From the NCBI GenBank assembly GCA_030625695.1, contig DAOUQK010000165.1, positions 1 to 7,853 of the forward strand: a DNA stretch of 7,853 bases, read 5' to 3'. The notes beneath the pieces were generated by a model. It did no database searches. It worked only from the letters and a program-made list of their open reading frames with translations, and was not told the DNA's origin. This DNA is from Paracoccaceae bacterium. Its GTDB lineage: Bacteria > Pseudomonadota > Alphaproteobacteria > Rhodobacterales > Rhodobacteraceae. The position numbers were made by a program, and so were the translations under genes. Below, in pieces: positions 1 to 6,417 of the stretch. Numbering within the stretch: position 1 is the stretch's first letter; each line of letters opens with the position of its first letter.

Positions 1-393
1 AAGAATTGGGTGCGGCGCAACCCGTCTGCCGGGCAAAAACTGTTGCTGCATAACCCGTCATATGTGTTTTTCCGTGAGTTGCGTAATGTTGCGGCCAATC
101 TTGGGCCATTGGGGGCGATGAACCGCTCGATAACCGCGCTACGTTCGGTCGCGGTGGACCCGAAATATACCCCGCTGGGCGCACCGGTCTGGTTGGAAAA
201 GGATGGCAAGGGCAAGATGCGTCGTTTGATGATCGCACAAGACACCGGGTCGGCGATCAAAGGCGCGCAAAGGGCGGATATTTTTTATGGCACCGGCGAT
301 GCGGCCGGGAAAGCAGCCGGACAATTGCGCGATCCGGGGCGGATGGTGGTATTGATGCCGATCCAACGGGCGTATGCCCTGTTGCCGGAATAA
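1..393 (+). CDS. mltA: Membrane-bound lytic murein transglycosylase A, C-terminal part (5' end outside window)
   Basis: The reading frame is open from base 1 and ends at TAA 391–393, giving about 130 C-terminal residues of a longer protein; its true start lies upstream of the window. MltA cleaves the MurNAc–GlcNAc glycosidic bond of peptidoglycan to form 1,6-anhydromuramyl ends, acting in the periplasm, usually as an outer-membrane lipoprotein. The visible part is the end of the MltA barrel followed by the 3D domain. Family signatures seen are NPSYVFFRE, GAMNRSITALRSVAVDP, then QDTGSAIKGAQRADIFYGTG, whose conserved aspartates give the 3D domain its name and include the catalytic acid of the family, and the closing GRMVVLMP. 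No frameshift or missing motif is seen. The Smr gene starts 3 bp after the stop, so the two are probably co-transcribed. The signal peptide and lipobox cannot be checked here. Confidence 0.93.
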   Translation, partial: KNWVRRNPSAGQKLLLHNPSYVFFRELRNVAANLGPLGAMNRSITALRSVAVDPKYTPLGAPVWLEKDGKGKMRRLMIAQDTGSAIKGAQRADIFYGTGDAAGKAAGQLRDPGRMVVLMPIQRAYALLPE

Positions 394-396
394 ACC

Positions 397-978
397 ATGG
401 CGCGCCGTCGTTTGACCAAGGAAGAGATTGAGCTGTGGCATCGTGTGGCCGAGCGGACCGAACGGATGCATCCGGGCAAAGCCGCTGCCATGCCATTACC
501 CAAACCAACGCCGAAAAAACCGCCTTTGCCGAGGGTCGAGCGGTTTGTTGTGGGGCAGACCTCCCCACGCAAGACGCCGGGTCATGATCTGAAACCTGCC
601 TTGGTTGATCATCTGCTTAGCGCGCCGTTGCAAATGGACCGCAAGGCGTTTGGCCGGATGAAGCGTGGCAAGTTGCGGCCAGAGGCGCGGATTGATCTGC
701 ACGGGATGACTATGAACCGCGCGCATCCGATGTTGGTACAGTTTATCCTGTCATCGCAGGCATCGGGCAAACGGCTGGTTCTGGTGATCACTGGCAAAGG
801 CAAACCGTCGGATCAGTCGGGGCCAATTCCGGTGCCGCATGGGGTGCTGAAAAATCAGGTGCCGCATTGGTTGTCGACCCCGCCTTGTGCGCAGGCCATT
901 CTTCAGATTACTCCGGCGCATATCAGCCATGGCGGGGGCGGTGCGCTATATGTCTATCTTAGGCGCGGGCGCGGGTAA
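397..978 (+). CDS. Smr-domain protein (MutS2 C-terminal-like, putative nuclease)
   Basis: This is a 193-residue protein with a C-terminal Smr domain. The three family motifs are in order: IDLHGMT (about 99–105), VLVITGKG (128–135) and HGGGGALYVYLRR (178–190). Smr domains are known in MutS2 and in stand-alone proteins, where several have DNA-nicking or RNA endonuclease activity; the substrate of this alphaproteobacterial type is not known to me. The first 95 residues are basic and proline/lysine-rich, carry no recognised domain and may bind nucleic acid (inference). ATG 397 is chosen because it lies 3 bp after the mltA stop and has a GGA at 387–389, 7 bases upstream. The last 20 bp overlap the 3' end of the convergent MFS gene. 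Pairing with mltA, which has an unrelated activity, suggests co-transcription rather than a shared pathway. Confidence 0.9.
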   Translation: MARRRLTKEEIELWHRVAERTERMHPGKAAAMPLPKPTPKKPPLPRVERFVVGQTSPRKTPGHDLKPALVDHLLSAPLQMDRKAFGRMKRGKLRPEARIDLHGMTMNRAHPMLVQFILSSQASGKRLVLVITGKGKPSDQSGPIPVPHGVLKNQVPHWLSTPPCAQAILQITPAHISHGGGGALYVYLRRGRG

Positions 979-2200
979 TGCCGATGAAGATCAACGCGGT
1001 TGTCAGCAGGAAATAGGCGCCAATCCAGACAAATTGTGTCTCTAGCCCGACACCCAGATCAATAAACAACCCGGTAATACCCGGCCCGATTGCCGAGCCC
1101 AACACCATGACAGCCGCGATCATCGCCTTGATTGCGCCGATATGGGCGGTGCCATAATACTCGGCCCAGAACGCGTTGGGCAGGGTGCCGTTGGCCCCCG
1201 ATGTCAGCGCCATGAAGAAGAACCCGATGAAGATACCCATCGGGCCGACCGCGTAAGAGAACGTGATGAAAGACACGACCAGGGGCAATTGGTAATAAGG
1301 CATCAACCGGGCCGCGCCAAACTTGTCCAAGGCCCAGCCGGACGTGATTAGTGCGACAATTGCCATGCCTGTGAAAATTGGAAAGAACGCCACCAGTTCC
1401 ACATGTGCCCAACCTTTGATCTCGGCCAGATGTACCTGATGGAAAAAGAATGCGGTGTGAAACGCGGACGGTCCCAGCAACGCCGGAACCATGAACCAAA
1501 ACAGCGGATGACGCAGAACTTCGGCCCGTGTCCAATGCCGCCCGCCCATACCGGTGCTGCTGGTGCTGTGTGCCATGCTTTGCGGTGTGCGTTCCTGGGA
1601 CAACAGCCGCATAAGAACCGGCACCCCCATCAGCGCGATCACCGCCGCCACCCACCAGAGCATGCGCCAGTCAACCACACCCAGGATCGCCACAAAGGTA
1701 ATCGGCAACGCGGCCTCGCCCAGCGCCATGCCAAGCGATGCAACCGACAAGGCCCGCCCGCGTGTGGCGACAAACCATCGGGCCATGGCAACCACGGCAA
1801 TGTGGCTGCTCATGCCCTGGCCAAACAGGCGCAACATGAACACCACAAATGGTAACGCCCAAACCCATGTATTTACCGCCATCGCCGCACAAGCCAGGGC
1901 CAGCCCGATCAGAATGACCGGCCCAATGGTGCGTACCCGAAAGATGTCGGTCAACGCCCCGGCCCAGATCATCACAATCGCCGAAACCGTAGTGCCCAGA
2001 GAATAGATGCCGCCCCATTCACCATGGCTCAGCCCAAATTCACCCCGAATTTCCCCGGCGAAGATCGAAATGAAAAATGTCTGGCCAAAGCTGGATAGAA
2101 ACGTCAGTACGCCGCCCGCCGCCAGCCAACGCGCGTTTTGGGCCATAAATGTGTGAAATGACTGGGTTTTGCCGCTGGACCGGGGTGAAGTGTCGTTCAT
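959..2200 (-). CDS. Major facilitator superfamily transporter, substrate unknown
   Basis: The 413-residue protein is almost entirely hydrophobic and fits the 12-helix MFS plan of inner-membrane secondary transporters. Visible marks are an MFS motif A in the loop after helix 2 (GALTDIFRVR, 81–90), a weaker copy in the second half (GWALDKFGAARLM, 288–300), and a hydrophilic Ser/Thr-rich central loop at about 200–228 joining the two six-helix halves. The AEYYGTAHIGAIKAM stretch (346–360) resembles monocarboxylate or oxalate/formate-type MFS carriers, but this does not fix a substrate. The start ATG (2198–2200) overlaps the TGA of the upstream hydrolase in an ATGA arrangement, with an AGGA (2210–2213 on the complement) 9 bases upstream, so translation is probably coupled. 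It is the last gene of the hslV-led unit and ends inside the convergent Smr gene. Drug or metabolite export and organic acid uptake are all possible. Confidence 0.88.
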   Translation of the reverse strand: MNDTSPRSSGKTQSFHTFMAQNARWLAAGGVLTFLSSFGQTFFISIFAGEIRGEFGLSHGEWGGIYSLGTTVSAIVMIWAGALTDIFRVRTIGPVILIGLALACAAMAVNTWVWALPFVVFMLRLFGQGMSSHIAVVAMARWFVATRGRALSVASLGMALGEAALPITFVAILGVVDWRMLWWVAAVIALMGVPVLMRLLSQERTPQSMAHSTSSTGMGGRHWTRAEVLRHPLFWFMVPALLGPSAFHTAFFFHQVHLAEIKGWAHVELVAFFPIFTGMAIVALITSGWALDKFGAARLMPYYQLPLVVSFITFSYAVGPMGIFIGFFFMALTSGANGTLPNAFWAEYYGTAHIGAIKAMIAAVMVLGSAIGPGITGLFIDLGVGLETQFVWIGAYFLLTTALIFIGITRARA

Positions 2201-3315
2201 CCCCCAGCGTCCTGTGGCAGAACAGTAATCCGTGTGGCCTGCTTTTTGCGCACCAAATTCCCCGGCAGCAGAACATCCAGATTTCGCGTATCCGGCCCAA
2301 AGGCACTGTTCAGCGATCTGGTCTGGCTAACCAGAGCAAGCATAGCGGGCGAAGACCCGGCGACAAAATGCGCATTGCCGGCATCGTCAGAAAATGCGGT
2401 TGTATCAATGATTTCAATCGGGAATTCGGCGACTTCGTTTATCCCGTTGATCGTGCCTAGCCGCTCTCGGTTTTTTCCGCCACGAAGCCGCGCCGACAGG
2501 TTTAGAACCTGGTCTTCGTCGGAAACAAACACCACAAAGGGGTGGGGAATTTTCGACAATCCTTTCATCTGAGAGCGGAATAATTTGACATCCAGATCAG
2601 GCGAAATCAGCGCAACACCACCGATATTTCGACCAACCCAACCGGGTTTGTGCAGATCTATCTGGCGCAATGTCTCCATCACCACCAAAGACCCCATTGA
2701 ATGGGCCACCAGCAGGATGCGCTGCGCACTGCTAGAGTCCAGTTCAAACAGCAATTGTTCCAGCCCATCACGGGCAAACAATGCGCTGTCGATATCATAG
2801 GCATACCCAAGGGTTTTTCCCTGACTGGGCCAGGAATAGACAACCGTTGCCCCTGGTAAATTGATATCCACACTCAATTGTGCTGCCCGAAACACGGCTT
2901 CGGCCTGCGTTTCATTATAACCGTGGACAAACACCAGCACTTCGCGCTCGGCCCCGGTTAAGTCGCCTAACTTCTGATCAATACGCGCCCGAAATACGTC
3001 CGGAGTGTCAAGTGTGTCGCGCCCGGCCATTGTGAATTGGGTTTCCGGTTTGGGCCGAGCATAGGCATACTGCAATTCACCCGGCGTATGCGCGGGCGGG
3101 ATTGACACCGTCAACTCCAACCGTTGCAGGGTTTCCGAGCGTTCATAGCCATAGGTTCCATCGGGCCGCTGAGCCCGGGTTGTTGCGGTAAAGACAGTGA
3201 AAGGTGTGCCAATGTCCAGTGCGCTGGGCACAACCGGGGTAAAACTACGGTCGGTGCAGGCGGCAAGCGCGAACAGCCCCAGAAATGCGAGGGTGGCCTG
3301 ATGATTTATCAACAT
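2197..3315 (-). CDS. Lipoprotein alpha/beta hydrolase, DUF900 type
   Basis: This is a 372-residue predicted envelope lipoprotein. It begins with a short signal peptide and a lipobox LAAC, with Cys20 as the lipidation site and Thr at +2. The body matches the alpha/beta-hydrolase family often labelled DUF900: FVHGYN (129–134, oxyanion-hole strand-turn), YSWPSQG (160–166), and the nucleophile elbow AHSMG with Ser206. Asp266 or Asp268 in the SDEDQ segment and His316 in NAHFVAG are the likely remaining triad members (inferred from order and spacing). The substrate is unknown; esterase, lipase or peptidase-like activity would all fit. The ATG is the only plausible start, because an in-frame TAG lies 9 bases upstream of it (3325–3327). 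The ribosome site is weak. It starts 32 bp after hslU with no terminator between, and its stop overlaps the MFS start by 4 bp, so it appears to belong to the hslV operon. Confidence 0.87.
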   Translation of the reverse strand: MLINHQATLAFLGLFALAACTDRSFTPVVPSALDIGTPFTVFTATTRAQRPDGTYGYERSETLQRLELTVSIPPAHTPGELQYAYARPKPETQFTMAGRDTLDTPDVFRARIDQKLGDLTGAEREVLVFVHGYNETQAEAVFRAAQLSVDINLPGATVVYSWPSQGKTLGYAYDIDSALFARDGLEQLLFELDSSSAQRILLVAHSMGSLVVMETLRQIDLHKPGWVGRNIGGVALISPDLDVKLFRSQMKGLSKIPHPFVVFVSDEDQVLNLSARLRGGKNRERLGTINGINEVAEFPIEIIDTTAFSDDAGNAHFVAGSSPAMLALVSQTRSLNSAFGPDTRNLDVLLPGNLVRKKQATRITVLPQDAGG

Positions 3316-3347
3316 GAGGTCAACCTATCGGGACAGATTGGTATTTC

Positions 3348-4655
3348 CTAGAGAACATAACGGCTGATATCAGTTGAGCGGGTCAACTCTCCGAGGTTGG
3401 CTTCGACAAAGGCCTCATCCACGGTGATTTCGTCGCCGGGACGGTCGGGTGCCGTAAACGACAACTCCTCAAACACCCGTTCCATTACGGTATAGAGCCT
3501 GCGTGCACCGATATTTTCGACCGCCTGGTTCACATCTGCGGCGATCTTGGCCAAGGCGGCGATGCCACCCTTGGTAAAGGAAACCGTCACTTCTTCGGTG
3601 CCCATAAGGGCGGTGTATTGCAGCGTCAGCGCATTGTCGGTTTCGGTCAGGATACGCACAAAATCTTCTTCGGTCAGCGCGCGCAATTCAACCCGGATCG
3701 GCAGTCGCCCCTGCAATTCCGGCAAAAGGTCAGACGGTTTGGCAATGTGAAACGCGCCCGAGGCGATGAACAGGATATGATCGGTTTTGACGGATCCGTG
3801 TTTGGTGCTCACTACCGTCCCTTCGATCAGCGGCAACAGATCGCGCTGCACACCTTCGCGGGAAACATCGCCGCCACGGGCGTCGGACCGGGTGCACACC
3901 TTGTCGATCTCGTCCAGAAATACGATGCCGTTCTGTTCCACCGATTCCATCGCAATTTTGTTGACGGTTTCGTCATCCAACAGCTTATCAGCCTCTTCGC
4001 TGATCAGGATTTCATAGCTTTCGGCCACTGTCATCTTGCGCCGCACAGTGCGGCCGCCAAACGCTTTACCAAACATGTCGCCAAGGTTCAGCATGCCCAT
4101 ATTGGCACCGGGCTGTCCGGGAATATCCATCATCGACATCGGGTTGGATGCGTCGGCCATATCAAGCTCGATCTCGGTATTGTCCAGCTCGCCTGATTTC
4201 AGCTTTTTGCGGAACATTTCCAAGGTTGCCTCGCGGGCGTCCTCTCCGGCAATTGCGTGCAAAACCCGCAATTCGGCGGCTTTGCGGGCGTTGGCATTAA
4301 CCTCGTCGCGCATATGTTCGCGGGTCTGGCTGATGGCGATATCAACCAGATCGCGAATAATCTGTTCCACGTCCCGCCCGACATAACCGACTTCGGTAAA
4401 TTTGGTCGCCTCAACCTTGATGAACGGCGCGCGGGCCAATTTGGCCAAACGGCGGCTGATCTCGGTTTTACCCACGCCAGTTGGGCCGATCATCAGGATG
4501 TTCTTGGGATAGACCTCGTCGCGAAGGTCATCCGGCAGTTGCTTGCGCCGCCAGCGATTGCGCAACGCCACGGCAACGGCGCGTTTGGCGTCGTTCTGGC
4601 CGATGATGAACCGGTCAAGTTCCGAGACGATTTCACGCGGGGTCAGGTCGGTCAT
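3348..4655 (-). CDS. hslU: HslU, ATPase/unfoldase subunit of the HslVU protease
   Basis: HslU (ClpY) is the AAA+ hexamer that unfolds cytosolic substrates and feeds them into the HslV chamber, also activating HslV. The 435-residue protein is full length for the family. Seen in order: the N-terminal TPREIVSELDRFIIGQ signature; Walker A GPTGVGKT (57–64); the substrate-gripping pore loop GYVGRD (90–95); an intermediate (I) domain at about 105–230 with a Met/Gly-rich stretch at 172–200; Walker B IVFLDE (244–249); sensor 1 around 297–302; a candidate arginine finger in LQGRLP (Arg317); sensor 2 GARRL (383–387); and the C-terminal tail DISRYVL, which in this family docks between HslV subunits. The ATG has an AAGGA (4662–4666 on the complement) 6 bases upstream. 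It lies 14 bp after the membrane-protein gene that separates it from hslV. Confidence 0.98.
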   Translation of the reverse strand: MTDLTPREIVSELDRFIIGQNDAKRAVAVALRNRWRRKQLPDDLRDEVYPKNILMIGPTGVGKTEISRRLAKLARAPFIKVEATKFTEVGYVGRDVEQIIRDLVDIAISQTREHMRDEVNANARKAAELRVLHAIAGEDAREATLEMFRKKLKSGELDNTEIELDMADASNPMSMMDIPGQPGANMGMLNLGDMFGKAFGGRTVRRKMTVAESYEILISEEADKLLDDETVNKIAMESVEQNGIVFLDEIDKVCTRSDARGGDVSREGVQRDLLPLIEGTVVSTKHGSVKTDHILFIASGAFHIAKPSDLLPELQGRLPIRVELRALTEEDFVRILTETDNALTLQYTALMGTEEVTVSFTKGGIAALAKIAADVNQAVENIGARRLYTVMERVFEELSFTAPDRPGDEITVDEAFVEANLGELTRSTDISRYVL

Positions 4656-4661
4656 TTGGGT

Positions 4662-4666
4662 TCCTT
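4662..4666 (-). promoter_or_regulatory. Shine-Dalgarno of hslU
   Basis: AAGGA on the minus strand lies 6 bases before the hslU ATG and within the 14-bp gap after the membrane-protein stop. It gives hslU its own ribosome entry, unlike the membrane-protein gene upstream, which has none that I can see. Confidence 0.7.
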
Positions 4667-4669
4667 AAT

Positions 4670-5731
4670 TCAGACAGATGGTGGCAGCTTGGACAGTGGC
4701 AGGAAGGGCATCATTTTCAGCAATACGGCCCGGATGCGTTCCCAGAACGCGCCAAGGAACACAAGGCCAAAGCCAAGCGCCAGGATCGAGCTGGCCATGC
4801 CGTTGCTTTCGAACATTGTGGTGGATAAGGCAACGACATAACCGATGGCCGTGATTAGAAACGACCGGCGGTCAATGACGATGGCAACAATGGCAAACAG
4901 CGCCAGAACCACCATAAGGATTAGGTTAGAGCCTGTTTCCCCCTTATCCAGAAAGCTAAGAGCGATGGTGTTGATCAGTGCGGGTGCCGCCACAACATGC
5001 AGCCAGAAACCATTGGCGGATCTGCGGGTTACGCGGTGCGGATCGCTCATGTCAAACATCATTGCGACAATGAAAACCGCCAGACCCAACGCCAAGGTGA
5101 TCCAGGCAAATGGGCCACCTGCGGACAACAGGAACAAGGCCTGGAAACTGTCCGGCGTCCCGGCAGAAATGGCAGCCATCAGGATGGCGACAATGAACAG
5201 ACCCACGGCGATCATCGCCAGGGCAAACGGCACCCGGAATCGCCACCAAAAGATAAGCAATGCCAGCGTGGTCAGCATAAAGGGCCACGGCAGGCTGGAA
5301 TAATCCTCTTGCGCGATCATAAAGGGTTGGGAATTGTGCGCGACAAACCCAAATGCGGCGTTCGCGGCGAACAGGATCGACAGGGCAATCGCCGGAGCAA
5401 TCATTCGACGACGTCGGATAAAGTATTCCGACAAAAGCCACAGACCAACTGCGCCAATCCCGGCCATCGACATGGCCTGGGTGCGATAATTCACAATCTC
5501 GGTCGCCATGGCCACCGCATTCACCGCCGTCCATCCGGTCGCCAAAATGATCAACCCTATCACGATGAATATTTCGTTGAACCCTCTGAAAAGTTCAAAC
5601 GGCTCATCCCCCGGCGCCAGCGATTCGCGTGCGCCGCGTCGGCTATCGGCCAATCCGGTCAGCGCAACGGCCTGCACTTCGGTTAGAACACCCGCCGCGA
5701 CAGCAGCGCGAAGATCGTCGCGCTCAATCAT
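4670..5731 (-). CDS. Polytopic integral membrane protein of unknown function between hslV and hslU
   Basis: I do not recognise a named family for this 353-residue protein; it resembles uncharacterised membrane proteins of the DUF2157 kind only in layout. An amphipathic, soluble N-terminal part (1–50, starting MIERDDLRAAVAAGVLT) is followed by roughly ten hydrophobic segments at about 51–76, 86–104, 110–131, 149–164, 167–190, 206–226, 241–261, 268–286, 289–306 and 312–331, with short basic loops (such as RRRR 106–109) and a short C-terminal tail. No catalytic or metal-binding motif stands out. The frame is open to an ATG 45 bases further up, but ATG 5729–5731 is preferred because it forms an ATGA overlap with the hslV stop. 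No good Shine-Dalgarno precedes it, which points to translational coupling with hslV. A membrane role near the HslVU protease is only an inference from position. Confidence 0.82.
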   Translation of the reverse strand: MIERDDLRAAVAAGVLTEVQAVALTGLADSRRGARESLAPGDEPFELFRGFNEIFIVIGLIILATGWTAVNAVAMATEIVNYRTQAMSMAGIGAVGLWLLSEYFIRRRRMIAPAIALSILFAANAAFGFVAHNSQPFMIAQEDYSSLPWPFMLTTLALLIFWWRFRVPFALAMIAVGLFIVAILMAAISAGTPDSFQALFLLSAGGPFAWITLALGLAVFIVAMMFDMSDPHRVTRRSANGFWLHVVAAPALINTIALSFLDKGETGSNLILMVVLALFAIVAIVIDRRSFLITAIGYVVALSTTMFESNGMASSILALGFGLVFLGAFWERIRAVLLKMMPFLPLSKLPPSV

Positions 5732-6285
5732 GAGGAAATGGTCTCTATGGTCAGGTTGCCATTGGTATAGACACAAATATCGGCGGCAATCGCCATCGCC
5801 GCGCGCGCCACCGCTTCGGCGTCCCGGTTGCTGTCCATCATCGCCCGTGCTGCGGCCAGGGCAAAATTTCCGCCAGACCCAATCGCCGCCACATCATTTT
5901 CTGGCTCCAGCACATCGCCTGCGCCGGTGATGACCAGAAGTTCCTTGCCATCGGTCACAATCAACATCGCCTCAAGCTTTTGCAGGTACTTGTCCGTGCG
6001 CCAATCTTTGGCCAACTCAACACTTGCGCGGGCCAATTGCCCCGGTGTTGCCTCTAATTTCGCCTCAAGTCGTTCCAATAACGTAAACGCATCGGCAGTT
6101 GATCCGGCAAACCCGGCGATAATGTCAAACCCACCGGGCGACAGGCGGCGTACCTTGCGGGCGGTGCCTTTGATCACGGTTTGCCCAAGCGACACCTGAC
6201 CATCCCCGGCAATCACCACCTGCCCGTCCTTTTTGACGCCAATGATGGTGGTTCCATGCCACCCGGGAAAATCACTTCTGCTCAT
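5728..6285 (-). CDS. hslV: HslV, threonine peptidase subunit of the HslVU protease
   Basis: HslV (ClpQ) forms a double hexamer with proteasome-beta-like active sites and degrades proteins delivered by HslU in the cytosol. The 185-residue protein begins with an 11-residue leader (MSRSDFPGWHG) before the Thr-Thr pair, so autoprocessing would expose Thr12 as the N-terminal nucleophile; E. coli HslV needs to lose only its initiator Met. Counting Thr12 as residue 1, Asp28 (in GDG) and Lys44 (in RKVRR) fall at 17 and 33, the family's catalytic positions, and the GSGG serine (Ser137) follows. The start is supported by AAGGAG (6295–6300 on the complement) 9 bases upstream and by a heat-shock-type promoter. 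Its TGA overlaps the next gene's ATG. It is the first gene of a five-gene minus-strand unit. Confidence 0.98.
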   Translation of the reverse strand: MSRSDFPGWHGTTIIGVKKDGQVVIAGDGQVSLGQTVIKGTARKVRRLSPGGFDIIAGFAGSTADAFTLLERLEAKLEATPGQLARASVELAKDWRTDKYLQKLEAMLIVTDGKELLVITGAGDVLEPENDVAAIGSGGNFALAAARAMMDSNRDAEAVARAAMAIAADICVYTNGNLTIETISS

Positions 6286-6294
6286 GCCAAAACG

Positions 6295-6300
6295 CTCCTT
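6295..6300 (-). promoter_or_regulatory. Shine-Dalgarno of hslV
   Basis: AAGGAG on the minus strand lies 9 bases before the hslV ATG. It is the strongest ribosome site in the window and fixes the start that includes the 11-residue propeptide. Confidence 0.85.
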
Positions 6301-6315
6301 AAGTCATTGCAGTCT

Positions 6316-6344
6316 ATATGGAGCGGCAGGGTTTGGGGTACAAG
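6316..6344 (-). promoter_or_regulatory. Putative sigma-32 (RpoH) heat-shock promoter of the hslV unit
   Basis: On the minus strand, CTTGTA (complement of 6339–6344) and CTCCATAT (complement of 6316–6323) are separated by 15 bp. The E. coli sigma-32 consensus is CTTGAA, 13–17 bp, CCCCATNT, so the match is 5 of 6 and 7 of 8 (counting N as a match) at permitted spacing. Transcription would start about 20–25 bases before the hslV Shine-Dalgarno–ATG region ends. hslVU is a heat-shock operon in E. coli, which supports the reading. The site sits between the trxA terminator and hslV, where a promoter is needed. A housekeeping sigma factor could also use part of it, because the -10 side contains CATATAG. 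Confidence 0.72.
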
Positions 6345-6364
6345 TGTGGCCTTGCCTAAGGTCC

Positions 6365-6395
6365 AAAAACAAAAGGCGCCCCACCTGGGACGCCT
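6365..6395 (-). terminator. Rho-independent terminator after trxA
   Basis: Read on the minus strand, AGGCGTCCC, a 4-base loop AGGT and GGGGCGCCT form a 9-bp stem with one G·U wobble (arms 6387–6395 and 6374–6382), followed at once by TTTTGTTTTT. It starts 22 bases after the trxA stop. The wobble is a C·A mismatch on the plus strand, and the T-run exists only on the minus strand, so the terminator is directional and ends the addA–trxA transcript before hslV. Confidence 0.9.
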
Positions 6396-6417
6396 GATTG
6401 CCGAATTTTAACGTGGA

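Noticed and set aside
10..393. GTG at 10 as the start of a short independent gene
   Set aside because: The frame is open to base 1 and the protein is clearly the C-terminal part of MltA, so the GTG is internal.
1059..1655. Minus-strand 198-codon frame inside the MFS gene
   Set aside because: It is a frame-shifted shadow of the MFS coding sequence, rich in Gly/Arg/His, with no domain.
3316..3347. Possible terminator or promoter between hslU and the hydrolase gene
   Set aside because: The 32-bp gap has no hairpin with a T-tract and no convincing -35/-10 pair, so the operon is taken to continue.
3618..4196. Plus-strand open frame of 192 codons opposite hslU
   Set aside because: It is fully antisense to an unambiguous hslU and shows no recognisable domain.
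4257..4841. Plus-strand open frame of 194 codons spanning the hslU 5' end
   Set aside because: It is antisense to the HslU Walker A region and the hslU ribosome site, and its composition shows no sign of a real protein.
4997..5686. Long plus-strand open frame (229 codons) opposite the membrane-protein gene
   Set aside because: Its product is rich in Arg, Gln, His and Gly with no motif or hydrophobic core, as expected from the antisense of a GC-rich membrane-protein gene; the minus-strand protein is convincing.
5732..5776. Upstream ATG that would extend the membrane protein by 15 residues
   Set aside because: It would place a polar leader (MCLYQWQPDHRDHFL) inside hslV; the ATGA junction at 5728–5731 is the usual operon arrangement and the family-like N-terminus begins MIERDDL.
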